Source of the DNA: an uncultured Bacteroidota bacterium
GTDB taxonomy: Bacteria; Bacteroidota; Bacteroidia; Flavobacteriales; Flavobacteriaceae
Assembly (NCBI GenBank): GCA_902635895.1
Contig: CACPPV010000002.1
Coordinates: 1 to 64,000, forward strand
Length of the DNA stretch: 64,000 nt
Direction of reading: 5' to 3'
Shown here in pieces: positions 44,756 through 56,202 of the stretch. The position numbers were made by a program, and so were the translations under genes. Each line of letters starts with the position of its first letter. Positions within the stretch are counted from its first letter, which is position 1. The notes under the pieces were generated by a model. That model made no database searches and was not told where the DNA came from. It was given only the letters and a program-made list of their open reading frames with translations.

Positions 44756-46042
44756 TTGTATTCAATAATAGACGTCGAAACAACAGGGGGGAAATATAAT
44801 CAAGAAGGGATAACCGAAATTGCAATTTATAAATTTGATGGTGAAAAAATTATAGATCAATTTATAAGTTTGATTAATCCAGAAATTCCAATTCAACCTT
44901 ATGTACAGCAATTGACTGGAATTAATGATAAAATGTTGATTAATGCTCCTAAATTTTTTCAAATTGCAAAGAGAATTCTTGAAATAACAGAAGATTCAAT
45001 TTTAGTAGCTCATAACTCCTCTTTTGATTATCGGATGATAAAAATTGAATTTGAAAGATTAGGTTACGATTTTAATATACCACAACTCTGCACAGTAAAA
45101 TTATCTAAAAAATTAATTCCAGGTTTAGAATCTTATAAATTAGGAAACTTAGTTAAAAATTTAGGTATTCCAATTTCTAATCGACATAGAGCTTCTGGAG
45201 ATGCACTTGCTACTGTTGAACTATTTAAGCTTTTGCTTTCTAAAGATTTAGATAAAGAGATATTAAGTAAATCAATAATAAACAAAGAAAAAAAAATAGT
45301 AAATAAATGGCAAAAGCTTATTCAAGGCCTTACTAATGAAATAGGTATATATTATTTTTATGATACTAATGGTAAAATAATATATATAGGCAAAAGTAAA
45401 AATATAAAGAATAGAGTTAGTCAACATTTTACTGGGAAATCAACTAAATCATTAAATATTCAATTAGAAATTGATGATTTATCCTCAGAAAGAACTGGAA
45501 ATGAATTGATTGCTATTTTAAAAGAAAATGAAGAAATTAAAAAACACAAACCCAAATTTAATAGACTCTTAAAAAAATCCATTAAAAAATTTGGATTAGA
45601 AATTTGCGAAGATAATTTGAGAAATAAATTTTTGAGAATAGTCCATTTTAATGAATTTGAAGATTATATTGAAACCTTTTCCACCTTAAAAGTTGCAAAT
45701 AGAAGACTTAAATTAATAAAAAATATTTATGGAATAACAGAAAATAATTTAAAAAATAATATTCAAATTGATTTATTTGTAAAGGATAATAGTTTCAAAT
45801 ATCCCAATATGTTAATTATTGACAAAGGAAGAACTGTAAATGAAAAAAGTGTTATTTTAATTGAGGATAATAAGTATGTAGGATACGGGTATTTTAATTT
45901 AAATCATCAAATTAACAATACAGAAATTCTAAAATCCCTGATAGTTAAAAGTGAATATACAGATAACTCAAAAGAATTAATATTAAAACATTTTCGAAAA
46001 AAAAGTTGTGAAAAAATAATTAATCTTGATTTTAAAAATTGA
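44756..46042 (+). CDS. DnaQ-type 3'-5' exonuclease fused to a GIY-YIG endonuclease domain
   Basis: 428 residues from TTG 44756. The N-terminal DEDDh exonuclease (about 1-170) has D6 and E8 in IIDVETTGG, VAHNSSFDYRM and HRASGDALA. A GIY-YIG domain follows (about 195-275): GIYYFYDTNGKIIYIGKSKNIKNR, the domain also found at the N-terminus of UvrC. The remainder is unrecognised. Such fusions are known and are thought to act in DNA repair. Earlier in-frame TTG codons lie within yggS and give residues not found in relatives. Its stop overlaps the TTG of miaA (TTGA). Confidence 0.87.
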   Translation: MYSIIDVETTGGKYNQEGITEIAIYKFDGEKIIDQFISLINPEIPIQPYVQQLTGINDKMLINAPKFFQIAKRILEITEDSILVAHNSSFDYRMIKIEFERLGYDFNIPQLCTVKLSKKLIPGLESYKLGNLVKNLGIPISNRHRASGDALATVELFKLLLSKDLDKEILSKSIINKEKKIVNKWQKLIQGLTNEIGIYYFYDTNGKIIYIGKSKNIKNRVSQHFTGKSTKSLNIQLEIDDLSSERTGNELIAILKENEEIKKHKPKFNRLLKKSIKKFGLEICEDNLRNKFLRIVHFNEFEDYIETFSTLKVANRRLKLIKNIYGITENNLKNNIQIDLFVKDNSFKYPNMLIIDKGRTVNEKSVILIEDNKYVGYGYFNLNHQINNTEILKSLIVKSEYTDNSKELILKHFRKKSCEKIINLDFKN

Positions 46043-46935
46043 AAAACCTTATCACTATTTCTGGACCAACAGCATCAGGAAAAACTGATTTAAGCATTAA
46101 ATTAGCTTCATACTTAAAATGTTCAATTATATCATGTGACTCAAGACAGTTTTATAAAGAAATGTCTATAGGAACTGCTGTTCCAACAAAAGCCGAATTG
46201 TCCAGAATAAAACATTATTGTATTCAACATAAATCAATTTTTGATACTTACACAGTTGGTGATTTTAGACATGAAACTCTTTTATTATTAAAGAAATTAT
46301 TTCAAAATAACGATTACGTCATTCTCACGGGTGGATCTGGATTGTATATGGATTCAATAGTTAAAGGAATAGATTTTTTTCCTGAAATAAATAAAAATGT
46401 TCGAGATGAACTTAACTATAATTTTAATTTAAAAGGTATTACATATTTACAAGAACAATTAAGTAGGCTAGATCCAATTTATTTTTCAAATGTTGATAAA
46501 AACAACCACAGAAGGTTAATCAGAGCATTAGAAGTGTGTATTAGTTCAGGAAAACCTTATTCTTCTTTTCTTAAGAAAAGAAAAAATGATTATAATTTTA
46601 ATATTGAAAGTTTTGCAATAAGAACTAACAGAGATGTTTTATATAAAAAAATTAATTCTAGAGTAGATAAAATGATTGATTCAGGTCTGATTGATGAAGT
46701 AAAAAAATTATTTAAACATAAAAACTTAAATCCATTAAATACCGTTGGTTATAAGGAAATTTTTGAGTTTATAGAAAAAAAAATTTCTTTAGAACAATCC
46801 ATAGAAAAAATAAAACAAAATACAAGAAGGTATGCCAAAAGACAGATAACATGGCTAAAAAACAAAGATTATAAATGGATTGATAGTGATATAAATCTTG
46901 ATGAATTTATTAAAATGATTAACTCAAATAACTAA
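46039..46935 (+). CDS. miaA: tRNA dimethylallyltransferase
   Basis: 298 residues. P-loop GPTASGKT at 9-16, [25 protein letters not shown], and [13 protein letters not shown] close to the end. The enzyme puts an isopentenyl group on A37 of tRNAs that read U-starting codons. It starts with TTG 46039, overlapping the previous stop (TTGA), so translation is coupled. The 17-bp 3' overlap with purC is the longest in the window. Confidence 0.95.
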   Translation: MKNLITISGPTASGKTDLSIKLASYLKCSIISCDSRQFYKEMSIGTAVPTKAELSRIKHYCIQHKSIFDTYTVGDFRHETLLLLKKLFQNNDYVILTGGSGLYMDSIVKGIDFFPEINKNVRDELNYNFNLKGITYLQEQLSRLDPIYFSNVDKNNHRRLIRALEVCISSGKPYSSFLKKRKNDYNFNIESFAIRTNRDVLYKKINSRVDKMIDSGLIDEVKKLFKHKNLNPLNTVGYKEIFEFIEKKISLEQSIEKIKQNTRRYAKRQITWLKNKDYKWIDSDINLDEFIKMINSNN

Positions 46936-47863
46936 CTACATTATTATTGATTCTGTTTTTAATTTCAGATAGATCAACCTTGGCAAATTTTTCACCTGTT
47001 ATTTGTTCGTAAAGTTCAATATATCTTTCTGAAATAGTTGAAATATATTGATCTGTCATTTCCGGGATTTTCTGACCTTCTTTTCCTTGAAATCCATTAC
47101 TAATCAGCCACTGCCTAACAAATTCTTTTGATAACTGTTTTTGGGGAAGATTAGAATTTTGTAATTCAGCGTAAGTATCCTTATAGAAATATCTAGACGA
47201 ATCAGGGGTGTGGATTTCATCAATTAAAACTATTTTACCTTTTGAGTTTTTACCGAATTCATATTTTGTATCAACTAAAATTAGGCCTCTCTCATTAGCG
47301 ATTTTAGAGCCTTCCTTAAATAATTCTCTAGTGTACATTTCTAATTTTATATAATCTGACTCACTAACAATATTTTTAGAAATAATCTCTTCTCTAGAGA
47401 TATCTTCATCGTGAGCTCCATTGTCAGCTTTTGTTGTTGGGGTTATTATTGGTTTATGAAACTTGTCGTTTTCCTTTAAATTATCATTCATTTTTACTCC
47501 ACATATAGATCTTTTACCTGAATTATAAAGTCTTGCTGCATGACCAGACAAATATCCTCTAATAACCATTTCTACTTTAAATGGGACACATGCTTCACCA
47601 ATTGAAACGTTTGGATCTGGAGAATCTTTTAACCAATTAGGCACAATATGTGAAGTAGCCTTTAGCATTTTACAAGCTATTTGATTTAAAATTTGCCCTT
47701 TGTAAGGAATACCTTTAGGGAGAATTACATCAAAAGCAGATAATCTATCAGTAGAAATCATTACTAATGTGTTATTCTTTAGCTTATAAACTTCCCTTAC
47801 TTTACCTGAGTATTTTGATAATTGATTTGGAAAATTAAAATCAGTATCAATAAGTGTGTTCAT
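46919..47863 (-). CDS. purC: Phosphoribosylaminoimidazole-succinocarboxamide synthase
   Basis: 314 residues, the longer SAICAR synthase form. [31 protein letters not shown] and TKYEFG are the family's nucleotide and substrate motifs. It joins CAIR and aspartate in purine synthesis. The start is 5 bp after the phoH stop, so the two form a transcription unit. Confidence 0.96.
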   Translation of the reverse strand: MNTLIDTDFNFPNQLSKYSGKVREVYKLKNNTLVMISTDRLSAFDVILPKGIPYKGQILNQIACKMLKATSHIVPNWLKDSPDPNVSIGEACVPFKVEMVIRGYLSGHAARLYNSGKRSICGVKMNDNLKENDKFHKPIITPTTKADNGAHDEDISREEIISKNIVSESDYIKLEMYTRELFKEGSKIANERGLILVDTKYEFGKNSKGKIVLIDEIHTPDSSRYFYKDTYAELQNSNLPQKQLSKEFVRQWLISNGFQGKEGQKIPEMTDQYISTISERYIELYEQITGEKFAKVDLSEIKNRINNNVVSYLS

Positions 47864-47868
47864 ATAAA

Positions 47869-48819
47869 TTAATTAGTGTGTTCGCTATTTTTATAGGCTT
47901 CAATAATTCTTTTTACAACTTGATGTCTAATTACATCGGAATCATCCAAATAAATTATTTTAATTCCTTCAACATTTTTTAAAATCAAGTTTGCTTCCTT
48001 TAAACCTGAAATCACTCTTCTCGGAAGGTCTATTTGACCTGGATCTCCATTAATCATAAACTTAGCATTATTCCCCATTCTAGTTAAAAACATTTTCATT
48101 TGATTATGAGTAGTATTTTGACCTTCATCAAGAATAACAAATGCATTATCAAGAGTTCTTCCTCTCATGTAAGCTAGCGGAGCAATTTCTATTATCCCTC
48201 TTTTCAAATAATCGTCAAGTTTCTCTACGGCTATCATATCTTTTAGAGCATCGTATAAAGGTTGCATATAAGGATCAAGTTTTTCTTTCATGTCACCAGG
48301 TAAAAAACCAAGACTTTCTCCTGCTTCAACTGCTGGTCTAGTTAATATAATTTTCTTAACAAGTTTATCTTTTAATGCTTTAACTGCAACTGCAATACCA
48401 GTATATGTTTTTCCAGTTCCTGCTGGACCTATTGCAAAAACCATATCATTGTTTTCAAATGCCTCTACTATTTTTATTTGGTTTATTGTATGTGCTTTAA
48501 TTTTTCTTTTCCCAACACCATATAAAATAACTTTTCCATGCATAGAGCTAATAAGCTCGTCACCATTTCCTGAAATTATAGCATTTATAGTTTTATCATT
48601 AATGCTGTCGTTATTTTTCATAACCATGATTAATGAATCTAATCTAATTCTTAGTTGGATAATTAATGAATCTTCACCATTAGCAACAATCCTGTCTCCT
48701 TTTGGGATTATTTTGAGTTTAGGAAAATTATTTTTAATTACTTTAATGACATCATAGTTCTTTTTATCAAAAAAAACTACTGGATGTATGTCTTTAATAA
48801 AATATTCTAGTTTTTTCAA
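47869..48819 (-). CDS. PhoH family ATPase
   Basis: 316 residues. Walker A GPAGTGKT at 131-138 followed by [28 protein letters not shown], the DEGQNTT Walker B region and GDPGQIDLP. PhoH-like proteins are RNA-associated P-loop ATPases; the cellular role is not well defined. TTG 48819 is the start: a stop lies two codons upstream, and the 14-residue run to HPV fits the family. A TAAATTTG match overlaps this start codon and is unlikely to be its promoter. Confidence 0.9.
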   Translation of the reverse strand: MKKLEYFIKDIHPVVFFDKKNYDVIKVIKNNFPKLKIIPKGDRIVANGEDSLIIQLRIRLDSLIMVMKNNDSINDKTINAIISGNGDELISSMHGKVILYGVGKRKIKAHTINQIKIVEAFENNDMVFAIGPAGTGKTYTGIAVAVKALKDKLVKKIILTRPAVEAGESLGFLPGDMKEKLDPYMQPLYDALKDMIAVEKLDDYLKRGIIEIAPLAYMRGRTLDNAFVILDEGQNTTHNQMKMFLTRMGNNAKFMINGDPGQIDLPRRVISGLKEANLILKNVEGIKIIYLDDSDVIRHQVVKRIIEAYKNSEHTN

Positions 48820-48898
48820 ATTTACTTATGATATTGTTAACCGCATATTGTAAATTTATACAAATTTTAGTCTCAAAATTTAATTTTATATTAACAAA

Positions 48899-49729
48899 AT
48901 GAGTGTAATTACGTTGACAAGTGACTATGGTATTAAGGATCATTATACTGGATCAATCAAAGGCGCTCTATTTAGTGAATTAATTAACCCAAATATAGTT
49001 GACATATCTCACCAAATTTCTCCATTTAATATTGTTGAAGCAGCATATATTATTGAAAATAGTTACAAGAATTTTCCAGAAAACTCTATCCATATTATTG
49101 GTGTTGACAGTGAAAAAACACCAGAGCAAAATCATATTGTAGTTAAATTAGATGGTCACTATTTCATTTGTGCTGATAATGGTATTTTATCTCTTTTAAC
49201 AAATAAAATTAATGCTGAAAAAATTATTGAAATAAATGTACACAATGAAAATTTTTCTACATTTTCAGTTATTGATGTTTTTGTTAAAATTGCTGCACAT
49301 ATATACAGAGGAGGATCAATAGATTTAGTGGGAAAAGAAATTTATAAGCTAAGAGAATTATATAATATTAATCCCATACTTAATGAAAAAACTAATGAGA
49401 TTATTGGAAATGTTTTATATCTAGATAATTATGAAAATGTTGTAACCAATATTACAAAAAATACATTTTTTGAATTTGGTAAATCTCGAAAATTTGAAAT
49501 TAATGCTAGAAATTACGTTTTTAAAGAAATTGTTGAATCTTATAGTCAAGCTATAAGATTTGATGTATTGAAAGAAAATAGAAAAGAAATAGGAAAAAAA
49601 ATAGCTCTATTTAACAAATGTGGTTATTTAGAATTGTCAATATATAAAAGCAATCCATTAACATCCGGAGGTGCATCAAGTCTTTTTGGTTTAAATTATA
49701 GAGATGTAGTATCAGTTAAATTTGAATAA
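48899..49729 (+). CDS. SAM hydrolase family protein (S-adenosyl-L-methionine hydroxide adenosyltransferase)
   Basis: 276 residues of the DUF62/SAM_adeno_trans fold shared with the fluorinase. ITLTSDYGIKDHYTGSIKGAL and VDISHQISPFNIVEAAY are the adenosine-binding and catalytic parts. Most bacterial members hydrolyse SAM to adenosine and methionine; halogenation is restricted to a few specialised enzymes whose extra loop is not seen here. It is upstream of dnaN and divergent from phoH. Confidence 0.88.
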   Translation: MSVITLTSDYGIKDHYTGSIKGALFSELINPNIVDISHQISPFNIVEAAYIIENSYKNFPENSIHIIGVDSEKTPEQNHIVVKLDGHYFICADNGILSLLTNKINAEKIIEINVHNENFSTFSVIDVFVKIAAHIYRGGSIDLVGKEIYKLRELYNINPILNEKTNEIIGNVLYLDNYENVVTNITKNTFFEFGKSRKFEINARNYVFKEIVESYSQAIRFDVLKENRKEIGKKIALFNKCGYLELSIYKSNPLTSGGASSLFGLNYRDVVSVKFE

Positions 49730-49795
49730 ATCTGTTAATAAGTTAGTTTTATTTTTTTACTATAATCTAATATCTTTAAGTATTATTTAATTAAT

Positions 49796-50914
49796 ATGAA
49801 ATTTATAACATCAAGCTCATTATTACTCAAAAATATTCAGATTTTAGGGGGTATTTTGAACACCAATAATACACTTCCAATTTTAGATTATTTTTTATTT
49901 GAAATTTCCGAATCTAAACTTAAAATAACAGCTTCAGATTTAGAGACTACGTTGAGCGCAGATATTGATATTGAATCAGAAAGTAATGGATCTATAGCTG
50001 TTCCTGCTAAATTATTAATTGACACTCTAAAAACATTTCCAGAACAGCCTTTAACCTTTAATATATTAGAAAATAATACAATCGAAATTAGCTCAAATCA
50101 TGGTAAATATGCCTTAGCTTACGCTAAAGGAGAAGAGTTTCCTAAAACATTACCAATAACAGATCCGTCCAGTTCAAACATTTCATCAAAAGTTCTTTTT
50201 GAAGCAATTAATACAACAATTTTTGCATCTGGAAATGATGATTTAAGGCCTGTTATGAGTGGTGTTTTTTTTCAATTCTCTAGTGAAAACTCAACATTTG
50301 TTGCAACTGATGCACACAAGCTCGTTAGGTATGTTAGAACGGATTATAAGTCAGAAAAACTTGTAGAGTTTATTATGCCGAAAAAACCTCTTAATGTATT
50401 AAAAGGTATTTTAGCAACACAAGATCTTGATGTTAATATTGAATATAATGAAAGTAACGCTAAGTTTGTTTTTTCTAATCTTTCACTCACGTGTAGATTA
50501 ATTGATGGTAAATATCCAAATTATGAAGCTGTTATCCCCAAAGAAAATCCAAACGTCTTAACCATTGACAGAACATTGTTATTAAATTCAACTAAAAGAG
50601 TTAGTATTTTTTCTAATAAAACTACACACCAAATTAGATTAAAAATTAATGGTAACGAATTAATAATTTCTGCTGAAGATCTTGATTATAGTAATAAAGC
50701 GGAAGAAAGATTAATTTGTAATTATAATGGTGACGATATGCAAATTGGTTTCAATTCTAGATTTTTAATTGAAATGTTATCAAATTTATCTTCTGAAGAA
50801 GTAAAACTAGAATTGTCACTTCCAAATAGAGCTGGTATATTAACTCCAACGAAGTCTGATTCAGAAAGTGAAGAAATAACAATGTTGGTTATGCCAGTTA
50901 TGCTAAATAATTAA
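49796..50914 (+). CDS. dnaN: DNA polymerase III beta sliding clamp
   Basis: 372 residues, three repeated domains of about 120 residues each. The N-terminus [27 protein letters not shown], the central [11 protein letters not shown] with [12 protein letters not shown], and the C-terminal VMPVML end are typical. It tethers polymerase III to DNA and is loaded by the clamp loader that includes HolA (22242). The -7-like TATCTTTA upstream (49771-49778) is one base off consensus. dnaN lies here among unrelated genes, not beside dnaA. Shares TTAA with the stop of gapN. Confidence 0.97.
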   Translation: MKFITSSSLLLKNIQILGGILNTNNTLPILDYFLFEISESKLKITASDLETTLSADIDIESESNGSIAVPAKLLIDTLKTFPEQPLTFNILENNTIEISSNHGKYALAYAKGEEFPKTLPITDPSSSNISSKVLFEAINTTIFASGNDDLRPVMSGVFFQFSSENSTFVATDAHKLVRYVRTDYKSEKLVEFIMPKKPLNVLKGILATQDLDVNIEYNESNAKFVFSNLSLTCRLIDGKYPNYEAVIPKENPNVLTIDRTLLLNSTKRVSIFSNKTTHQIRLKINGNELIISAEDLDYSNKAEERLICNYNGDDMQIGFNSRFLIEMLSNLSSEEVKLELSLPNRAGILTPTKSDSESEEITMLVMPVMLNN

Positions 50915-52491
50915 AGGTAATAATCTGTCCTAATAAAGTGAGACTTTTTAGAGTCAATCATTTCACGTAAAATATTTTTATTGAGATCATTATCCTTTGA
51001 AGCAACAAAAGTTCTAATTGAAAATGATCTTAAAGCGTCATGTACACTTAGAGTTGCTACTGCAGAATCTTTTCTTCCAGTAAAAGGATAAATATCTGGT
51101 CCCCTTTGACATGCACTATTTAAATTAACCCTACACACAAGATTAACCATAGAATCAATGATTGGACCTAGAGTGTCAACATCTTGACCAAATATACTAA
51201 CCTGTTGACCATAATTTGATTCGGACATATCAGCAATTGGCTTTGAAATATCATTAAATGAAATTACTGGAATAACAGGTCCAAACTGTTCTTCTTCATA
51301 AACGTTCATATCTTTTGTAATTGGATAAAGAACAGCCGGAAAAACAAAGTTCTTTTGTTTTTTTCCTCCCCTTCTATTTAATATTTTAGCACCTTTACTA
51401 ACTGCATCATCAATTAAGTCTGATATATATTTTGGTTTTCCAGGTTCAGGCAATGGAGTAAGTAATGTGTTTTCCCATGGAAGACCAAGTTTTAATTCGT
51501 CAACAGCCTTAGTGAATTTTTCTAGAAACTCATCTTTAATATCTTCATGTACATATAATATTTTTAAAGCTGTACATCTTTGTCCATTAAATGATAGAGT
51601 TCCAGAAATACATTCCTTAACAGTTAAATCAATATCTGCATCTTTTAAAATAATTCCAGGATTTTTAGCTTCTAATCCTAATACTAAACGTAATCTACTT
51701 TTTTGAGGATGTAAATCTTGAAGAGAAATTGCAGATGAGCTGTGACCTATTAATGCCAGAACATCAATTTTACCAGTTTTCATTATTGGAGAGGCTATTT
51801 CTCTACCTCTACCAAAAACAATGTTTACTACACCAGATGGAAAAGATTCTTTAAATGCTTCAAGTAGAGGAGCAATTAAAAGAACTCCATGCTTCGCTGG
51901 TTTGAAAATTGTAGTATTTCCCATGATAATAGCTGGAATAAGAAGAGCAAATGTTTCATTAAGGGGATAATTGTAGGGGCCTAAGCACAAAACAACTCCT
52001 AATGGTCCCCTTCTTATTAAAGCTCTTACCCCAGATTTATTCTGAAAAGTAGCACCGTTTCTATCTATTATTTTATATTCTTCTATAGTATCTTTAATAT
52101 ATTCAACTGTTCTGTCGAATTCTTTAATTGAATCATTTAAATTTTTGCCAATCTCCCACATTAAGAGTTTTACAATTTCATCTCTTTTAAGAACCATCCT
52201 ATCAACAAAGTTTTCCATACATTTTATACGTTCGTAAACCTTCATTGTAGGCCATGATCCCTGACCATAATTGAATGCTTTGTGAGCTGAATCTAATGCT
52301 TTTAAAGCATATTCACCAGACATTTCAGGTGTGTTTCCTATTAGAGTAGGTTCTTTATCTTCAGAGTCACACAATAATGTTGAATAAACATTTGCTTGTT
52401 TGCCTTTCCAAGAAGATATTTCTCCATCAATCAAATACTCAGTATGATTGATAATTTCATCTAATTGATAGTCTTTTGGAATATTAATCAT
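50911..52491 (-). CDS. gapN: NADP-dependent non-phosphorylating glyceraldehyde-3-phosphate dehydrogenase (GapN-type ALDH)
   Basis: 526 residues, aldehyde dehydrogenase superfamily. Catalytic C306 in [10 protein letters not shown], the [11 protein letters not shown] segment and the ProPxNYP-like [16 protein letters not shown] fit the GapN branch better than generic ALDH; assignment is by motif resemblance. GapN oxidises glyceraldehyde-3-phosphate to 3-phosphoglycerate and yields NADPH. The ATG is 9 nt after the ilvC stop, with no promoter box between, so it should be the last gene of the ilv operon, where IlvC consumes NADPH. Confidence 0.85.
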   Translation of the reverse strand: MINIPKDYQLDEIINHTEYLIDGEISSWKGKQANVYSTLLCDSEDKEPTLIGNTPEMSGEYALKALDSAHKAFNYGQGSWPTMKVYERIKCMENFVDRMVLKRDEIVKLLMWEIGKNLNDSIKEFDRTVEYIKDTIEEYKIIDRNGATFQNKSGVRALIRRGPLGVVLCLGPYNYPLNETFALLIPAIIMGNTTIFKPAKHGVLLIAPLLEAFKESFPSGVVNIVFGRGREIASPIMKTGKIDVLALIGHSSSAISLQDLHPQKSRLRLVLGLEAKNPGIILKDADIDLTVKECISGTLSFNGQRCTALKILYVHEDIKDEFLEKFTKAVDELKLGLPWENTLLTPLPEPGKPKYISDLIDDAVSKGAKILNRRGGKKQKNFVFPAVLYPITKDMNVYEEEQFGPVIPVISFNDISKPIADMSESNYGQQVSIFGQDVDTLGPIIDSMVNLVCRVNLNSACQRGPDIYPFTGRKDSAVATLSVHDALRSFSIRTFVASKDNDLNKNILREMIDSKKSHFIRTDYYL

Positions 52492-52500
52492 ATTTTCAAA

Positions 52501-53970
52501 TTAAACAATTTTTTTCATTGAAGTCATAGATGCTCTTAATTTTTTTCCAACAATCTCAACAGGATGGTTTCTGATTGCATCGTTTACTTCAATTAATTTA
52601 GTATTATCTATTTTATCAGCAAGTTCAAAGTTTTTTCCAATGTGTTTATTTTCAATTTTTTTAAAAAAGTCATTTAATAATGGTTTACAAGCATGATCAA
52701 ATAAATAACATCCATACTCCGCAGTATCAGAAATGATTCTATTCATTTCAAATAGTTTTTTCTTAGCTATTAAATTTGCTATTAATGGAGTCTCATGTAG
52801 TGATTCGTAATAAGCAGATTCATCAATAATTCCTGAACTTGTCATAGTTTCAAAGGCTAATTCAACACCAGCTCTAATAAAAGACACCATCAAAAGACCA
52901 TTATCAAAAAATTCTTGTTCAGAAATTATATCATCAGATGGTTTTGTTTTCTCAAAATTTGTTTCTCCAGTCATCGATCTCCAATTCAATAGGTTTTGAT
53001 CATCATTATCCCAATCCTTCATCATAGTTGATGAAAAGTGTCCAGACATAATATCGTCCATGTGCTTTTCAAAAAGTGGTCGCATTATAAACTTTAATTC
53101 TTCAGAAAGATTATATGCCTCAATTTTTGCTGAGTTATTTAATCTATCCATCATATTGGTTATTCCTCCATGTTTTAAAGCTTCAGTTACTGTTTCCCAA
53201 CCATATTGGATAAGTTTAGAGGCATATCCAGGATTAATTCCATTTTCAACCATTTTATTAAATGAAAGAATTGAACCTGTTTGTAAAACACCACAAAGTA
53301 TAGTTTGTTCACCCATTAAATCTGATTTCACTTCAGCTACGAAAGACGATTCTAAAACTCCGGCTCTATGACCTCCAGTTGCTACTGCATAAGCCTTAGC
53401 AACATCCATTCCAATATTTAAAGGATCATTTTCTGGATGTACAGCAATTAATGTAGGAACTCCAAATCCTCTTTTATATTCTTCTCTAACTTCAGAACCA
53501 GGGCATTTAGGAGCAACCATTACAACTGTTATGTCTTTTCTTATTTTTACTCCCTCTTCAACAATATTAAATCCATGAGAATAAGAAAGAATAGAATTTT
53601 CTTTCATCAATGGCATTAATTTATTTACAACATTAGTGTGATTTTTATCTGGAGTTAAATTCAGAACCATATCACAATGTGGAATTAATTCCTCAAAGGT
53701 TCCTACATTAAAGTTATTTGATGTTGCATTTTTGAAAGAATCTCTTTTTTGATCAATTGCTTCCTGTCTCAAGGCGTATGAAATATCAAGACCAGAATCT
53801 CTCATGTTTAAACCTTGATTGAGTCCTTGAGCACCACAACCTACGATTACAATTTTTTTATTTTTTAATGCATTAACTCCTTCATCAAACTCTGAAGGAT
53901 TCATAAATCTACACTTTCCTAATTGTTCAATCTTTTGACTTAAAGTCAAGGTATTAAAATAATTTTTCAT
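52501..53970 (-). CDS. ilvC: Ketol-acid reductoisomerase, class II (long form)
   Basis: 489 residues, the long form seen in E. coli. The NADPH loop is [12 protein letters not shown] (from G44) with R68 in SYALRQ, which favours NADPH over NADH. Both halves of the duplicated knotted domain are present. It converts acetolactate to dihydroxyisovalerate, and acetohydroxybutyrate to the isoleucine precursor, the second step of the pathway. Three nt separate its start from the ilvN stop. Confidence 0.97.
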   Translation of the reverse strand: MKNYFNTLTLSQKIEQLGKCRFMNPSEFDEGVNALKNKKIVIVGCGAQGLNQGLNMRDSGLDISYALRQEAIDQKRDSFKNATSNNFNVGTFEELIPHCDMVLNLTPDKNHTNVVNKLMPLMKENSILSYSHGFNIVEEGVKIRKDITVVMVAPKCPGSEVREEYKRGFGVPTLIAVHPENDPLNIGMDVAKAYAVATGGHRAGVLESSFVAEVKSDLMGEQTILCGVLQTGSILSFNKMVENGINPGYASKLIQYGWETVTEALKHGGITNMMDRLNNSAKIEAYNLSEELKFIMRPLFEKHMDDIMSGHFSSTMMKDWDNDDQNLLNWRSMTGETNFEKTKPSDDIISEQEFFDNGLLMVSFIRAGVELAFETMTSSGIIDESAYYESLHETPLIANLIAKKKLFEMNRIISDTAEYGCYLFDHACKPLLNDFFKKIENKHIGKNFELADKIDNTKLIEVNDAIRNHPVEIVGKKLRASMTSMKKIV

Positions 53971-53973
53971 TTT

Positions 53974-54507
53974 TTATTTATCTGTGTTTAATCCTAATAT
54001 ATTAGAAATATTCATTGGTTCTTTTGATACTGAAATTCTTCCAGATCTTACAAATTGCAAAAGACCGTATGGTTCGAGTTCTTTGTAAAGTTTTTCTGTT
54101 TCATCTCTCCATCCAGTTTTTTCTATTACAAAATAATTGGGAGAAACAGTAACCATATTAGCTTGACTATTCTTAATTATTTTTTGAATGTGTTTTTCAT
54201 CAAATAATGATTTTGATTTTACCTTATATAGAGCTGTTTCTAAAAAAATTGTTTCTTTATCGGTATGATAAAAGGAAGATATAACCTCAATTTGCTTATT
54301 AATTTGCTTGATTATTGATTTTATCATCTTCTCAGAAACATTTACTACTATAACAAATCTGAAAATAGAATCAATTTCAGATTGAGAAGTTGTTAAACTT
54401 TCAATATTTATATGTCTTTTTAAAAATATAGCAGAGATTCTGTTTAATAATCCAATGTTATTTTCAGTATATATAGAAACAGTAAAAGTTTGCTTTAAAT
54501 CATTCAT
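53974..54507 (-). CDS. ilvN: Acetolactate synthase small (regulatory) subunit
   Basis: 177 residues. An N-terminal ACT domain (about 5-80, FTVSIYTENNIGLLNRISAIF) binds valine in relatives to give feedback inhibition, and a C-terminal ALS_ss domain follows. It partners IlvB. The start directly follows the ilvB stop with no gap. Confidence 0.93.
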   Translation of the reverse strand: MNDLKQTFTVSIYTENNIGLLNRISAIFLKRHINIESLTTSQSEIDSIFRFVIVVNVSEKMIKSIIKQINKQIEVISSFYHTDKETIFLETALYKVKSKSLFDEKHIQKIIKNSQANMVTVSPNYFVIEKTGWRDETEKLYKELEPYGLLQFVRSGRISVSKEPMNISNILGLNTDK

Positions 54508-56202
54508 TTATTCAAGTCTAATATCAGAAACAGATGCACCTGTTGGAATCATTGGAAAAACATTATCTTCTTTTTCTACCTTTACTTCAAGAAAATAGGG
54601 TTTTTTTGATTTGATCATTATATCAACAGCAGATTTTAAATCTTTTCTTTTGCTTACTCGGTCTGCCTCAATATGATAACCTTTGGCTATGGCAACAAAG
54701 TCAGGATTTACTAGTTCTGTTGAAGCATATCTCTTTTCAAAAAACATTTGCTGCCACTGTCTAACCATTCCTAAAAAATCATTATTCAAAACCACTATCT
54801 TTACAGCACTATTTGTTTGAAAAATGGTACCCAACTCTTGAATTGTCATTTGATATCCTCCATCACCTATTACAGCAACAACTTCACGATTTGGAGCTCC
54901 CATTTTAGCACCTAACGCAGCAGGAAGAGCAAATCCCATAGTTCCTAATCCACCTGAAGTTACATTTGATTTTGATTTGTTAAACTTAGCATACCTGCAA
55001 GCTACCATTTGATGTTGTCCAACATCAGTAACTATAATTGCATCACCATTGGAAGCTAAGTTAATTTCTTTAATAACCTCAGCCATAGTTAACCCATCCT
55101 TTGAGGGGTTAACTTCTTTATCAATTACTTTATTGTATTCCTTTTTGTAATAAGTTGAGAATTCATTTAGCCAAGTGTCATGTGAATTATTTTTAACCAT
55201 ACTATTTAAAACAGGAAGCGTAGATTTAATGTTTCCAAGAATTGGCACATCACATTCAACATTCTTATTTATTTCTGCAGGATCAATTTCCATATGAATA
55301 ATCTTAGCTTGCTTAGCGTAAGTATTTAAATTTCCTGTAACTCTGTCGTCAAACCTCATTCCGATTGCGATTAGAAGATCACATTCATTGGTTAAGACAT
55401 TAGGACCATAATTTCCATGCATGCCAACCATACCGACATTTAGTCTATGATCAGTTGGTAAGGCTGAAAGACCTAATATTGTCCATGCTGCAGGTATACC
55501 TGTTTTTTCAATAAAATCTTTAAATTCTTGTTCTGCGTTTCCTAAAATAACACCTTGACCAAAAACAATAAAAGGTTTTTTTGCATTATCAATTAATTTA
55601 GTTGCCTTTTTAATCATGTCAATTGAATAATCTGGAACTGGATTATAACTTCTTACAGAGTTACATTTATTGTAAGAATATTCCATCATTTCAAATTGGG
55701 CATCTTTAGTAATATCTATTAATACTGGACCTGGTCTTCCAGATTTTGCTATATAAAAAGCTTTAGCTAAAACAATTGGAATATCAGCAGCTTTAGTAAC
55801 TTGACAATTCCACTTAGTTACAGGTGTTGATATGCCAATAATGTCAGTTTCTTGGAATGCGTCAGAACCAAGTAAATGTGAAGCTACCTGACCAGTAATA
55901 CAAACCATGGGTGTAGAATCAATTTGAGCATCTGCAATTCCCGTTATTAAATTAGTAGCTCCGGGTCCAGAAGTTGCCATTACTACTCCTACTTTTCCTG
56001 AAACTCTAGAAAACCCTTGAGCAGCATGAGTAGCACCTTGTTCATGACGAGTTAAAACGTGATTTAGCTTATCTTGAAATTTATACAATTCATCGTATAT
56101 GGGCATAATAGCTCCTCCAGGATATCCGTAAATTAAATTAACATCTTCCTCTAGAAGTGATCTTATCACAGCTTCAGCTCCAGAAATTTTCAAACTACTC
56201 AT
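54508..56202 (-). CDS. ilvB: Acetolactate synthase large (catalytic) subunit
   Basis: 564 residues, thiamine-diphosphate enzyme. E54 in TRHEQGATHAAQG is the catalytic glutamate, GDGGYQMT starts at 446 with NND at 473-475 as the ThDP-Mg motif, and FDDRVTGN near 284 fits FAD binding. It joins two pyruvates, or pyruvate and 2-oxobutyrate. The ATG directly follows the ilvD stop. Confidence 0.97.
   Translation of the reverse strand: MSSLKISGAEAVIRSLLEEDVNLIYGYPGGAIMPIYDELYKFQDKLNHVLTRHEQGATHAAQGFSRVSGKVGVVMATSGPGATNLITGIADAQIDSTPMVCITGQVASHLLGSDAFQETDIIGISTPVTKWNCQVTKAADIPIVLAKAFYIAKSGRPGPVLIDITKDAQFEMMEYSYNKCNSVRSYNPVPDYSIDMIKKATKLIDNAKKPFIVFGQGVILGNAEQEFKDFIEKTGIPAAWTILGLSALPTDHRLNVGMVGMHGNYGPNVLTNECDLLIAIGMRFDDRVTGNLNTYAKQAKIIHMEIDPAEINKNVECDVPILGNIKSTLPVLNSMVKNNSHDTWLNEFSTYYKKEYNKVIDKEVNPSKDGLTMAEVIKEINLASNGDAIIVTDVGQHQMVACRYAKFNKSKSNVTSGGLGTMGFALPAALGAKMGAPNREVVAVIGDGGYQMTIQELGTIFQTNSAVKIVVLNNDFLGMVRQWQQMFFEKRYASTELVNPDFVAIAKGYHIEADRVSKRKDLKSAVDIMIKSKKPYFLEVKVEKEDNVFPMIPTGASVSDIRLE

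Noticed and set aside
48817-48824. TAAATTTG as the phoH promoter
   Set aside because: Its TTG is the phoH start codon itself, so +1 would lie downstream of the start. A stop two codons upstream and family alignment fix the start, hence the match is probably chance in AT-rich DNA.
48899-49729. A fluorinase or chlorinase
   Set aside because: The protein has the length and N-terminal motifs of the common SAM hydrolase; no sign of the extra halide-site loop, and no halometabolite genes nearby.
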